Part shown: in pieces, positions 56,199 to 64,000 of the stretch
Numbering within the stretch: the first letter of the stretch is position 1
How the letters are laid out: every line of letters starts with the position of its first letter
From: Trichococcus pasteurii
GTDB taxonomy: Bacteria; Bacillota; Bacilli; Lactobacillales; Aerococcaceae
Direction: 5' to 3'
Assembly: GCF_900112935.1 (NCBI RefSeq)
Contig: NZ_FONM01000002.1
Location: 310,001 to 374,000, forward strand
Length of the DNA: 64,000 nt
Notes under the pieces: generated by a model
Databases searched by the model: none
What the model saw: the letters and a program-made list of their open reading frames with translations, nothing else
What the model was told of the DNA's origin: nothing
Translations under genes and position numbers: made by a program

Positions 56199-56750
56199 TC
56201 AGATCATATTTTTTTCTTCCAACTCTTTTAATTCTTTCGTGAACTTCCTGAAGCTGTTTTCGTCGTATTGGATCAGCGCGATATCGATCTGTTTTTTCAG
56301 ATAATGGATGCGATCCTTAACCGCCAATTTTTCCAAGGACTTTTCTACTATTTCTTCCAGATCCTTATCGAAAATTTCGGATTCTTGGATGTACGGATTG
56401 TCCTCCAAAACGCCAAAAAATGAAAGGACTTGGTAGGATTGATCAAAGAATAACTCCAAATAAAAATCCTCTTTCCAATTCAACCGCAGATCATGGAATG
56501 CCTGTTCGGGATCCTCGAATGTCTTTCCGTCCTTGTAGTACATGAAGGCGTCTTTCGGATTTCCGACCACGGCAAATCCCATTCCTCTGTTCGTTGTATG
56601 GACTTCCTCAATCAGATGGATATTCTTCAATAAAATCTCATGATTAAGCAGATAATTGAGTATCCAAAGGGACTCTCTGCGCTTCAATTGATAATTCTGA
56701 ATAAACCAAGAAATAAAATTTTTTTTCTCCTCCAAAGTAGGATTCATCAT
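56199..56750 (-). CDS. ypiB: YpiB/UPF0302 family protein
   Basis: A 183-residue cytoplasmic protein. It matches the YpiB (UPF0302) family: EEKKNFISWFIQNYQLKRRESLWILNYLLNHEILLKNIHLIEE in the N-terminal helical part, and a C-terminal coiled segment KDRIHYLKKQIDIALIQYDENSFRKFTKELKELEEK. The function is not established. The ATG at 56750 has AGGAGG 7 bases upstream; a longer in-frame version overlaps ypiA and is rejected. The order ypiA-ypiB is that of Bacillus. Confidence 0.88.
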   Translation of the reverse strand: MMNPTLEEKKNFISWFIQNYQLKRRESLWILNYLLNHEILLKNIHLIEEVHTTNRGMGFAVVGNPKDAFMYYKDGKTFEDPEQAFHDLRLNWKEDFYLELFFDQSYQVLSFFGVLEDNPYIQESEIFDKDLEEIVEKSLEKLAVKDRIHYLKKQIDIALIQYDENSFRKFTKELKELEEKNMI

Positions 56751-56781
56751 TTTAAAACCTCCTATCCGATGGGATGATGAC

Positions 56782-58065
56782 TTATTGATCGAAATGATGC
56801 AGCTCATCATGGAGTTGAAGCAACTCAGTGTTGGCGGGATAAAGAGCCAAGCCTTGGTGGATGACCTCACTCAACTTTTCCCAGTTGCCTTCCTCTCTCA
56901 GGAATGATGCATACTCCAGTAAAAAGGACTCATTGTCGGCAAAATGCGGATAAGCCGCCTCATATTCTTTGTTTGCCGAATCATAGTCCTCCAAGGCATT
57001 ATGGCTGGCTGCAAGCAACCAATTGTATTGCGGATCGTTGTCTTCCTGTTCTGCCCGGTCAGCAATATAAGCAATCAATTCCTCGAACCTTCCTTGTTTC
57101 AGCAACAGGTTTCCCAAGGCCAAGTGGATACTGGAAAGGTCAGGTTCAAGCGCTGCCGCTTCACGCAAATTACTTTCCGCATCCTGCTCCCGGTTCAACT
57201 TCAATTGCAGTCTGGCCGCTGTCGTGTAAAATTCATGCTGATAAGGATTCCGCATGATGGCCTGTTCCATCACAGCAAGCGCTTCTTCCAACTCCAATTC
57301 AGCCTCAAGCGCATTTGCCAAGTACAAGTATGCGCTCAGGTAAGCATTGTCTGTTTCGAGCAATTTATTAAAAATGGTGATGGCCCGCGCATATTCCTTG
57401 AGTTGGAAATAAGTGAAGCCAAGTTGGAAATAACTGTCCGGGAAATGCTCATCCGCCGGGATTTTCTCCAGATACTGCAAGGCCGTCTCGAATTCGCCGA
57501 TCGCATTATGACAATCGCCCAGGAAAAAATTCAGCTGCGTTTCGGATGCGATTTCCCCGTTTCCGTATGCAAGTTCCTCATAGATCGGAATCGCCTTCTT
57601 GTATTCCCCGATCGAATGGTAAAGCTGCGCCAACGCGTAATCCAATATGGGTTCATCGGGCAAAAGCGCCATTGCTTCAAAGATTTTCTTTTCGCTGACT
57701 TCGTACAATCCTTGCACTTGATAAGCATCAGCCATCGTCAACAAAGCTTGAGGGTACACGTCACTTGCTTTATCAATCGTGAGTAGGATATCCAAAGCTT
57801 GATCGTAATCATCTTCATCAATGGCGATTTCTGCTAAAGCGATATTCCACTCCTGTATATGCGGCGCCAAGTAGTTCAACGCCCCAAATGCCTCTTTTGC
57901 TTCACTCAAAAAGCCCAAGGCATGCATCGTTTCTGCCAATTCGGCCAAATCAGCGCTGTTGTTCTCCAGGACGGATTGCTCAACTGATTGTTTGAACAGT
58001 TGGACAGCCGTATCCAAATCATTCTGTTGAATGGCTTCTATCATTGCCTGTGCTTCTTTATTCAT
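56782..58065 (-). CDS. ypiA: Tetratricopeptide repeat protein YpiA
   Basis: A 427-residue soluble protein made almost wholly of TPR repeats (about ten to twelve 34-residue units; examples are GEYKKAIPIYEELAYG, GEFETALQYLEKIP and KEYARAITIFNKLLETDNAYLSAYLYLANALE). It corresponds to YpiA, whose partner is unknown, and it is followed by ypiB after about 30 bases. AAGGAG lies 10 bases before the ATG. An extended -10 box TGA-TAAAAT lies at 58117-58122. Confidence 0.88.
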   Translation of the reverse strand: MNKEAQAMIEAIQQNDLDTAVQLFKQSVEQSVLENNSADLAELAETMHALGFLSEAKEAFGALNYLAPHIQEWNIALAEIAIDEDDYDQALDILLTIDKASDVYPQALLTMADAYQVQGLYEVSEKKIFEAMALLPDEPILDYALAQLYHSIGEYKKAIPIYEELAYGNGEIASETQLNFFLGDCHNAIGEFETALQYLEKIPADEHFPDSYFQLGFTYFQLKEYARAITIFNKLLETDNAYLSAYLYLANALEAELELEEALAVMEQAIMRNPYQHEFYTTAARLQLKLNREQDAESNLREAAALEPDLSSIHLALGNLLLKQGRFEELIAYIADRAEQEDNDPQYNWLLAASHNALEDYDSANKEYEAAYPHFADNESFLLEYASFLREEGNWEKLSEVIHQGLALYPANTELLQLHDELHHFDQ

Positions 58066-58212
58066 TCGTCTACTGCTCCTTCAAATACACTCTTCTTGCT
58101 GGTGCTCTTCCTTTACATTTTATCATAAAGTTCAGCATCTGTATCTATTTGTTCCTCAGGCTTTTCTCTGTCAAGGACACAGCAAACAGCTTCTGGAGTC
58201 CCCATCATCATT

Positions 58213-58251
58213 TAAAAAAAAAATAAAGCTGAAGCCCCGTAAGGCCCCAAC
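58213..58251 (-). terminator. Terminator of hup
   Basis: Nine-base arms GCTGAAGCC (58228-58236) and GGCCCCAAC (58243-58251) pair with G-T wobbles; the minus strand continues TTTATTTTTTTTTT. It lies about 15 bases after the hup stop. Confidence 0.75.
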
Positions 58252-58265
58252 TTCATTTTTACGAA

Positions 58266-58541
58266 TTATTTAACTGCATCTTTCAATGCTTTACCTGGTT
58301 TGAATGCAGGAATTTTGCTTGCTTCGATTTGGATTTCTTCCCCAGTTTGAGGATTGCGTCCTTTACGAGCTGCACGATCACGAACTTCAAAATTACCAAA
58401 ACCGATAACTTGAACTTTTTCACCGTCTTTTAATGCTTCTTGAATCACTTCAAATAATGCATCAACGCTTGCTGTAACATCCTTTTTAGTCAAGTTTGTT
58501 TTTCCAGCAACTCTTTCGATTAATTCAGCTTTGTTTGCCAT
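58266..58541 (-). CDS. hup: DNA-binding protein HU
   Basis: Small histone-like protein that bends and compacts DNA. The 91-residue protein matches HU along its length: [31 protein letters not shown] (dimerisation helices), [30 protein letters not shown] (saddle and arms, with the intercalating proline in RNPQTGE) and [27 protein letters not shown] lies before the ATG with a spacing of about 9, as expected for a highly expressed gene. It has its own promoter and terminator between der and ypiA. Confidence 0.98.
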   Translation of the reverse strand: MANKAELIERVAGKTNLTKKDVTASVDALFEVIQEALKDGEKVQVIGFGNFEVRDRAARKGRNPQTGEEIQIEASKIPAFKPGKALKDAVK

Positions 58542-58679
58542 GTTGTCCTTTCACCTCCTTTAAAGAAGAAGAATACATGCTTTCTTTGATAACACAACAA
58601 AACATGGAATAACTATTTTTGAGTGGTCCAAAAACAGTTCTGAAATACCGCAGTCAAATTGAAAAGATATTTCTAATAA

Positions 58680-58708
58680 AGAATATCACACAAACCGTGC
58701 TACTGCAA
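58680..58708 (-). promoter_or_regulatory. Promoter of hup
   Basis: TTGCAG (58703-58708), 17 bases, TATTCT (58680-58685) preceded by TGA (extended -10) on the minus strand. The leader is about 130 bases. Confidence 0.5.
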
Positions 58709-58750
58709 CGATTATAGTGGATTTAATGGCTTGGAAACGGTAATTTGCTA

Positions 58751-60064
58751 TTATTTTTTCTGTCTGGCGATCAAATGGAATGGTGTCCCTTCGAAATTGA
58801 ACGAATCCCGGATTCTGTTTTCAAGGAAACGTTCATAAGAGAAGTGCAGCAATTCCGGATCGTTGACAAAAACCACGAACGTCGGCGGTTTTACGGCCAC
58901 TTGCGTCATGTAGTAAATCTTCAGGCGACGGCCTTTGTCGGTTGGCGTCGGATTGTGCGCGACGGCATCCATCAGGACATCATTCAATAAGGATGAAGAG
59001 ATACGGCGGTTCTGGTTTTCGCTGATCTCCTTGATTTTCGCAGGAATATTGGACAATCGCTGTTTCGTCACTGCGGAAACATACATGATAGGCGCATAAG
59101 AGAGGTACTGGAATTCTTTGCGGATTTTTTCCTCGAATTCCTTCATCGTATGATTATCTTTTTCCAAAGTATCCCATTTGTTCACCAAAATGATGATCCC
59201 TTTGCCTGCTTCATGCGCATAGCCGGCAACTTTTTTGTCCTGCTCCTGGATGCCCTCTTCCGCATTCAGCACGACCATAACGATATCCGAACGCTCAATT
59301 GCGCGGATGGCACGCATGACGCTGTATTTTTCCGTCGATTCGTAGACCTTGCCTTTTTTCCGGATTCCGGCTGTATCGATCATCCGGAATTTTGTGCCTT
59401 CTTCATCAACGAACATCGTATCGATAGCGTCACGGGTTGTGCCTGCAATATTCGATACGATTACGCGCTCTTCTCCCAAAATGGCATTCACCAAGGAAGA
59501 TTTCCCGACATTCGGACGGCCGATAAAACTGAAGTTGATGATATCCTCTTCTTCGGCATTTTCATCTTCTGATGGAAAATTCGCTACAACCGAATCAAGC
59601 AGGTCTCCCAGACCTAAGCCGTGGCTGCCTGATACAGGATAGGGTTCGCCCAATCCCAAACTGTAGAAATCGAATATTTCGGCGCGCATTTCCGGATTAT
59701 CCACTTTGTTAACCGCCAATATGACAGGTTTATCGGATTGGTACAGGATTCTTGCGACGTTTTCATCGGCATCCGTCACGCCTTCTCTGACGCTTGTCAA
59801 AAAGATGATGACATCGGCTTCCTCGATCGCCACTTGCGCCTGCAATTTGATTTGGCTCATAAAAGGCTCATCCGTGATATCGATTCCGCCTGTATCAATG
59901 ATATTGAATGTTTTGCCGAGCCATTCTCCTTTTGCATAAATTCTGTCGCGCGTGACACCTGAAACATCATCGACTATGGAAATTCTCTCTCCCGCTAGTC
60001 TATTGAATATTGTTGATTTTCCTACGTTTGGTCTGCCTACTATGGCTACTACTGGATTTGGCAT
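58751..60064 (-). CDS. der: Ribosome biogenesis GTPase Der (EngA)
   Basis: Double-GTPase for 50S maturation. The 437-residue protein has two G domains: [16 protein letters not shown] with DTGGID and NKVD (first), and [17 protein letters not shown] with DTAGIRKKG and NKWD (second), followed by a KH-like C-terminal domain ending [13 protein letters not shown] lies 6 bases before the ATG. It lies between rpsA and hup, as in Bacillus (ypfD-der-...-hbs). Confidence 0.97.
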   Translation of the reverse strand: MPNPVVAIVGRPNVGKSTIFNRLAGERISIVDDVSGVTRDRIYAKGEWLGKTFNIIDTGGIDITDEPFMSQIKLQAQVAIEEADVIIFLTSVREGVTDADENVARILYQSDKPVILAVNKVDNPEMRAEIFDFYSLGLGEPYPVSGSHGLGLGDLLDSVVANFPSEDENAEEEDIINFSFIGRPNVGKSSLVNAILGEERVIVSNIAGTTRDAIDTMFVDEEGTKFRMIDTAGIRKKGKVYESTEKYSVMRAIRAIERSDIVMVVLNAEEGIQEQDKKVAGYAHEAGKGIIILVNKWDTLEKDNHTMKEFEEKIRKEFQYLSYAPIMYVSAVTKQRLSNIPAKIKEISENQNRRISSSLLNDVLMDAVAHNPTPTDKGRRLKIYYMTQVAVKPPTFVVFVNDPELLHFSYERFLENRIRDSFNFEGTPFHLIARQKK

Positions 60065-60186
60065 CTAACCTCCGCCTTTCTTTTCCTCTACAACACAAAT
60101 CTTTTTGGGTATTTGCTCACTGTGTATGGTTTTCTCAATGTTTTCGTCCATGTCAGTTATAACATACATCCGTCAATAATAACAAC

Positions 60187-60217
60187 AAAAAAAGGGCATG
60201 GATGGAATTCCATGCCC
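60187..60217 (-). terminator. Terminator of rpsA
   Basis: Eight-base perfect arms GGGCATGG and CCATGCCC with an 8-base loop; seven T follow on the minus strand. It lies about 25 bases after the rpsA stop. Confidence 0.88.
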
Positions 60218-60241
60218 TCACATGTTCATTTTCCTTGCTGA

Positions 60242-61495
60242 TTAGGCTTCAGTATCGTCTTTCAAACCTGAAAGCTTGTCGCCTAATAAATCTGCTAATG
60301 TGAAGTTTGCGTCTGAATCGTCAGCCACATATTCTTCGGTTTTTTTCTCTTTTTTCTCTTCAGCTGCAGGTGCTTCATTCGCAGCTTTTTCTTCCAAAGC
60401 TTTGATGCTTAGGGACAAGCGTTGCTCATCTTCTTTGGCATCCAGAACTTTGACTTGAATTTCTTGGCCTTCCTGCAGCACTTCATGCGGAGTCGCAATG
60501 TGTTGATGCGAAATTTGGGAAATATGCACCAAACCTTCGACGCCAGGGAAAACTTCAACAAACGCACCGAAGCTTGTCAAGCGTTTGACAACACCTGTCA
60601 ATACTGCTCCGATCGGCGCTTTTTCAGCAATCGCATCCCAAGGACCAGCCAATGTGTCTTTGATGCTTAAGGATACGCGGCCATTTTCTTTGTCGATGGA
60701 CAAAATTTTGACTTTGACGGTTTGGCCGATTGACAAAACGTCTCCAGGATTCTTAACATGTTCGTGGGCAATTTGGGAGATATGGACCAAACCATCCACG
60801 CCGCCCAAATCAACGAATGCTCCGAAGTTGGTCAGACGAGCGACAGTTCCTTCGACAACGTCTCCGGCTACCAATTCATCCATCAACTTGCCTTTATTGG
60901 CTTCTTTTTCTGATTCCACAACCGCTTTATGCGATAAAATCAGGCGATTTTCGCTTGGCTCAAGTTCGACAATCTTGAATGTCATTACTTTGCCTTTATA
61001 AGAGCTGAAATCTTCCACGAAATGATCTTCGACCATTGAAGCTGGAACAAATCCTCTCACGCCGACATCAACGACCAATCCGCCTTTAACGACGTCTTTG
61101 ACTGGAGCTTCGATGATTTCGTTGTTTTCGAATTTATCTTGGATATCTTTCCAAACGATTTTAGCATCAACGCGACGCTTCGAAAGTAAAAAGCTTCCAT
61201 TTTCTTTATCTTTGATTTGTTTTATGACAACCAGATCCACAACGTCACCTACGTTTAGGATTTCTGTAACTTCATCGAATGGTTTTGCAGATAATTCGTT
61301 ATAAGGAATAACTCCTTCAACGCCGCCCCCAATGATTCCTACGATGGCTTGTCTATCTTGGATGCTTAAAACTTCCCCCTTGACAGTATCGCCCACCTCA
61401 ATGGATAATGCTTCATCCAACACATCTTGCATAGTCTGCTCAACGTTATTGGACTCTTCTTCATTTAACTCTGGGTTTTCAATGTAATCTGACAT
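60242..61495 (-). CDS. rpsA: Ribosomal protein S1 homologue
   Basis: RNA-binding protein with four S1 domains in 417 residues (about 30-100, 118-185, 203-272 and 288-358); the third and fourth are the most typical ([65 protein letters not shown]). The acidic, Glu/Lys-rich tail is of low complexity. Firmicutes S1 homologues (YpfD type) have four rather than six domains. The ATG at 61495 has GGAGG 9 bases upstream. It lies downstream of cmk, the usual pairing, with a leader of about 157 bases. Confidence 0.95.
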   Translation of the reverse strand: MSDYIENPELNEEESNNVEQTMQDVLDEALSIEVGDTVKGEVLSIQDRQAIVGIIGGGVEGVIPYNELSAKPFDEVTEILNVGDVVDLVVIKQIKDKENGSFLLSKRRVDAKIVWKDIQDKFENNEIIEAPVKDVVKGGLVVDVGVRGFVPASMVEDHFVEDFSSYKGKVMTFKIVELEPSENRLILSHKAVVESEKEANKGKLMDELVAGDVVEGTVARLTNFGAFVDLGGVDGLVHISQIAHEHVKNPGDVLSIGQTVKVKILSIDKENGRVSLSIKDTLAGPWDAIAEKAPIGAVLTGVVKRLTSFGAFVEVFPGVEGLVHISQISHQHIATPHEVLQEGQEIQVKVLDAKEDEQRLSLSIKALEEKAANEAPAAEEKKEKKTEEYVADDSDANFTLADLLGDKLSGLKDDTEA

Positions 61496-61652
61496 GTAAC
61501 TATTCCTCCTAAAAGTCTGCGGCAACCGATTGGCTAGGTCCCTTAACTCCTTCGCCTTTCGGCTAAGAAATTAATCCTTGACTCCATATTTTTGAAAGCG
61601 TAATACTGCATACAATCATTCTAACATTTTTGCTTAAAATCGTCTAGTATTG
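61496..61652 (-). other. Leader region of rpsA
   Basis: The 157 bases between cmk and rpsA contain a short GCC-GAAA-GGC hairpin and a CGG-TTG-CCG hairpin near the ribosome site on the minus strand, and a second purine-rich GAAGGAG stretch that is not followed by a usable start. I found no match to a riboswitch class I know, and no clear terminator, so read-through from cmk is possible. Confidence 0.3.
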
Positions 61653-62345
61653 TTAATCCAATGTTTGTAAGGGTTTTAGGTTCGCTTCGATAATGCCGAG
61701 AATCCTCTTTACCACTTCGTCGATTTCCAGATGAGTAGAGTCCAAAACGATGGCATCGTCCGCTTTTTTCAAAGGGGAAATCGTCCGGGTGCTGTCCAAA
61801 TGGTCGCGGCGCTTCATGTCTTCCGTCAGCTCTTCCAAGGAAGTGGTCATACCCTTCGCAACGTTTTCTTTGTAGCGTCGCAGCGCGCGTTCTTCGGCTG
61901 TCGCTGTCATGAATATCTTGACCTCCGCATCCGGCAATACGACAGTACCGATATCCCGTCCATCCATTACAACGCCGCCTGATTGTGCGATGCTCTTCTG
62001 GCGAGCAACCATCTCTTCACGCACTTTGGCAAATGATGAAACCAAGGAGACGTTTTGGGTCACTTCATCCGATCTGATTGATTCGGTCACGTCCTCATCA
62101 TTCAAAAAAACACGCTGCATTTCGTTTTCGGCAGTCGAAAACGTTATCCTGATTCCTTGCAACAACTTATGCAATGCCTCTTCATCCTGGAGATCGCCTC
62201 CAGTGGATAAAGCCGCATAAGTCAATGTTCGGTACATCGCACCTGTGTCCAGATAAATGTAGCCCAACTTTTCCGCAACTTTCTTTGCGATGGTGCTTTT
62301 TCCGGCCGATGCGGGACCGTCAATGGCAATATTCATTTTTTTCAC
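61653..62345 (-). CDS. cmk: Cytidylate kinase
   Basis: Phosphorylates CMP and dCMP with ATP. The 230-residue protein has the P-loop [56 protein letters not shown] and [25 protein letters not shown]. The start is a GTG with GGAGG about 6 bases upstream; an ATG three codons later would also serve. rpsA follows in the same direction. Confidence 0.97.
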   Translation of the reverse strand: MKKMNIAIDGPASAGKSTIAKKVAEKLGYIYLDTGAMYRTLTYAALSTGGDLQDEEALHKLLQGIRITFSTAENEMQRVFLNDEDVTESIRSDEVTQNVSLVSSFAKVREEMVARQKSIAQSGGVVMDGRDIGTVVLPDAEVKIFMTATAEERALRRYKENVAKGMTTSLEELTEDMKRRDHLDSTRTISPLKKADDAIVLDSTHLEIDEVVKRILGIIEANLKPLQTLD

Positions 62346-62409
62346 AATAACCCTCCAACTTCATTCTGTACGATTTCATCGAAAAAGCCGCCTTGTCAGA
62401 CGGCTTTCG

Positions 62410-63000
62410 TTATTTAACGTTCAATACCATACCGATTTGCGCTTCTGTGCTGCTCAACCCGTTAGCCTGCATCAATTCATCCAATGTCATCCCATGGTTC
62501 AAAGCAATCCGGTAAAGGTTGTCACCCGGTTTGATGGTATAGGAATTATTGTATTCCCCGGTTGTCGTTTCCGGCTCTTCAACTGTTTCAACCGGCGTTT
62601 CGACTACTGCTGGTGCAGCGCTTGAACTTGGGGTTTCCGCAATCGAGGATTCCGGTTCCTTGACGCTCTCAGCGACTTCACTGGATGATTCGATCACTTC
62701 GGAAGACGCTTCTTCACTGCTCTCGACACTGGAACTGGCCACTCTTTTGTTGATCATCACTTGTTCAGCACTTTTAGGTGCGGGAGTATTTTGATTCTGT
62801 TTATTAAAATAGATGGTTGCAAAAGGAATAATCAGAATAGCCAAAAAGAGAAACAGCAATACTTTTAATAGAGGTGCTACTTCTTTATTTTTTGTATTTC
62901 TGGCCGAACGCGAATACTGCCGGCTCTTCAGATTCTCATCTTCGCCGAATTTACGTGACCAAGGCTCTCCATTATTGCGATTGCGATTCTTTTTATCCAT
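62410..63000 (-). CDS. LysM domain membrane protein
   Basis: A 196-residue protein with a basic cytoplasmic N-terminus of about 44 residues, one membrane segment (about 45-63), a long Ser/Glu/Pro/Val-rich extracellular linker (about 75-145), and a C-terminal LysM domain (YTIKPGDNLYRIALNHGMTLDELMQANGLSSTEAQIGMVLNVK) that binds N-acetylglucosamine polymers of the wall. Its place between recQ and cmk is that of Bacillus ypbE, a likely counterpart. AGGAGG lies 7 bases before the ATG. Confidence 0.88.
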   Translation of the reverse strand: MDKKNRNRNNGEPWSRKFGEDENLKSRQYSRSARNTKNKEVAPLLKVLLFLFLAILIIPFATIYFNKQNQNTPAPKSAEQVMINKRVASSSVESSEEASSEVIESSSEVAESVKEPESSIAETPSSSAAPAVVETPVETVEEPETTTGEYNNSYTIKPGDNLYRIALNHGMTLDELMQANGLSSTEAQIGMVLNVK

Positions 63001-63065
63001 TCGGGTTCCTCCTATAAGTGATTCATGCTAATTGTAGCACATTTTCGCAAAATTTGGGTTAAATT

Positions 63066-64000
63066 TTATAAAAGAAAAAGGTCGGACAGGATTTTCCCCC
63101 AATGTGGCGCCCCTGTCGTTGGAACCGCATTCCTTGAGCTGACTTCTCCAGCTAAAGGTGGGTCCTCGTCCCCGCAGCCATCACAGCAGAGGACAGGTTT
63201 GACAAGACTGCTTTTCCCGAAATATGCAGAGATGTACTCGCGTCGGCAAGTGTCGGTTTCGGCAAACCCCTTCATGCGCTTCAGCAGATTTTGCTTTAAC
63301 TCGCGCCGGGCCGCAATAAAATGCTTCGCTTCCTCTTTTGTGAGCCGTTGCCGCAAGATATGCAGCAGCAACGTTTGCTCAGTTGGACTCCCATAATCGG
63401 GATTTACGGCTTTGTTTTTGATGACACTCTCAATCGCAAAATCATTCGGAAAATCGCCTTGCAGCATCTTCACTTTGAAGTTGTAGTCCGTTTCCGAATA
63501 CAGTAGGACAGCCGTGCTCGGTTGCCCGTCCCGCCCTGCTCTGCCTATCTCCTGCACATATTCCTCGAGCGAATTCGGCATGTGGTAATGGATCACATAG
63601 CGGATGTTCGGTTTATTGATCCCCATCCCGAAGGCGCTTGTGGCGCAGATGACGTCCAACTCATCCTGAAGGAATTGATGCTGGATGGTGATCCTGTCTT
63701 CATTCGTGCGGTCGGCATGGTAGGCTTCCGCGCGCAAACCTGTTCTTTTCCGGATCATGAAAGCGACCGCATCAGCTTGTGCCTTACTGGAGAAGTAGAT
63801 GATGCCCGGAGATGGATATCTCTCCAAAAGCTGCAGGAGGTACTCGTTTTTCTCTTCTGGAGGCACCGCTGCGACTCTATAGTAAATGTTGGGACGGTCG
63901 ACCGCACCTTCAAATACGTTCAAGTCGTCTCCGTCGATATGCAAGGAGCTGATGATGTCGCCCATCACAGCCGGTGTCGCGGTCGCAGTGAGAGCCAACG
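63066..64000 (-). CDS. recQ: ATP-dependent DNA helicase RecQ, C-terminal part (cut by window edge)
   Basis: DNA repair helicase. The visible 311 codons begin within the first helicase lobe (LALTATATP, motif III) and include GIIYFSSKAQAD, the second-lobe motifs V and VI (ATSAFGMGINKPNIRYVIHYHMPNSLEEYVQEIGRAGRDG), and the zinc-binding segment (CRREYISAYFG...CCDGCG). The product ends soon after the zinc domain, so the HRDC domain is absent, as in the short RecQ of some Firmicutes. The N-terminus with Walker A and B lies beyond the window. Confidence 0.95.
   Translation of the reverse strand, partial: LALTATATPAVMGDIISSLHIDGDDLNVFEGAVDRPNIYYRVAAVPPEEKNEYLLQLLERYPSPGIIYFSSKAQADAVAFMIRKRTGLRAEAYHADRTNEDRITIQHQFLQDELDVICATSAFGMGINKPNIRYVIHYHMPNSLEEYVQEIGRAGRDGQPSTAVLLYSETDYNFKVKMLQGDFPNDFAIESVIKNKAVNPDYGSPTEQTLLLHILRQRLTKEEAKHFIAARRELKQNLLKRMKGFAETDTCRREYISAYFGKSSLVKPVLCCDGCGDEDPPLAGEVSSRNAVPTTGAPHWGKILSDLFLL

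Overview
The window looks like core chromosome of a low-to-mid GC Gram-positive of the order Lactobacillales. Gene content and order (hrcA-grpE-dnaK-dnaJ, dnaG-sigA, tig-clpX-ysxC, dinG-ypmB-aspB-asnS-dnaD-nth beside recU-ponA, recQ-lysM-cmk-rpsA-der-hup-ypiA-ypiB-dapB-cca) match the ancestral Firmicutes arrangement known from Bacillus. The base composition (mid-40s percent GC by eye) and the proteins suggest a Carnobacteriaceae member such as Trichococcus. That assignment is an inference and was not searched. Most genes lie on the minus strand. No rRNA, tRNA, CRISPR, IS element or prophage gene was found.

Layout. 1-9.4 kb: topA (cut by the window edge), dprA, rnhB, rbgA and two tandem signal peptidase I genes; then ctpA, deoD, yozE and a ypmS-like gene; a hemolysin III family membrane protein on the plus strand. 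9.5-17.1 kb: folA-thyA, an ABC-F ATPase, fhs, and ahpC-ahpF behind a PerR-type operator. 17.5-21.1 kb: lepA and an ATP-type PEP carboxykinase. 21.3-26.1 kb: the CIRCE-controlled hrcA-grpE-dnaK-dnaJ operon. 26.2-29.2 kb: truB-ribF-hemW. 29.4-30.2 kb: degV on the plus strand, then about 310 bases without a gene that hold a strongly folded element. 30.5-38.5 kb: a DUF1294 protein, pepT, a Nif3-family protein, trmK, sigA, dnaG and a UMF1-type MFS transporter. 38.6-42.1 kb: ysxC, clpX, tig. 42.3-45.5 kb: recU-ponA on the plus strand, convergent with nth-dnaD. 47-53 kb: asnS, aspB, ypmB, dinG. 53.2-64 kb: an unknown gene, a cca gene fused to a hotdog thioesterase, dapB, ypiB, ypiA, hup, der, rpsA, cmk, a LysM protein and recQ (cut by the window edge).

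The genes are mostly housekeeping: information processing, ribosome assembly GTPases (RbgA, YsxC, Der, LepA), protein quality control, folate and one-carbon metabolism, peroxide defence and cell-wall synthesis. TTG and GTG starts decided by Shine-Dalgarno spacing are common.

The least ordinary observations are: (1) a full-length CCA-adding enzyme fused in frame to a complete FlK-like thioesterase that keeps the Thr/Glu/His triad; (2) a GC-rich three-way-junction element between a strong Shine-Dalgarno sequence and the folA start, which if folded would restore 8-base spacing; (3) a candidate structured RNA or palindromic repeat between degV and the DUF1294 gene, sharing a 16-base motif with the region behind the hemolysin III gene; (4) operator-like palindromes at the pckA and second lepB promoters.
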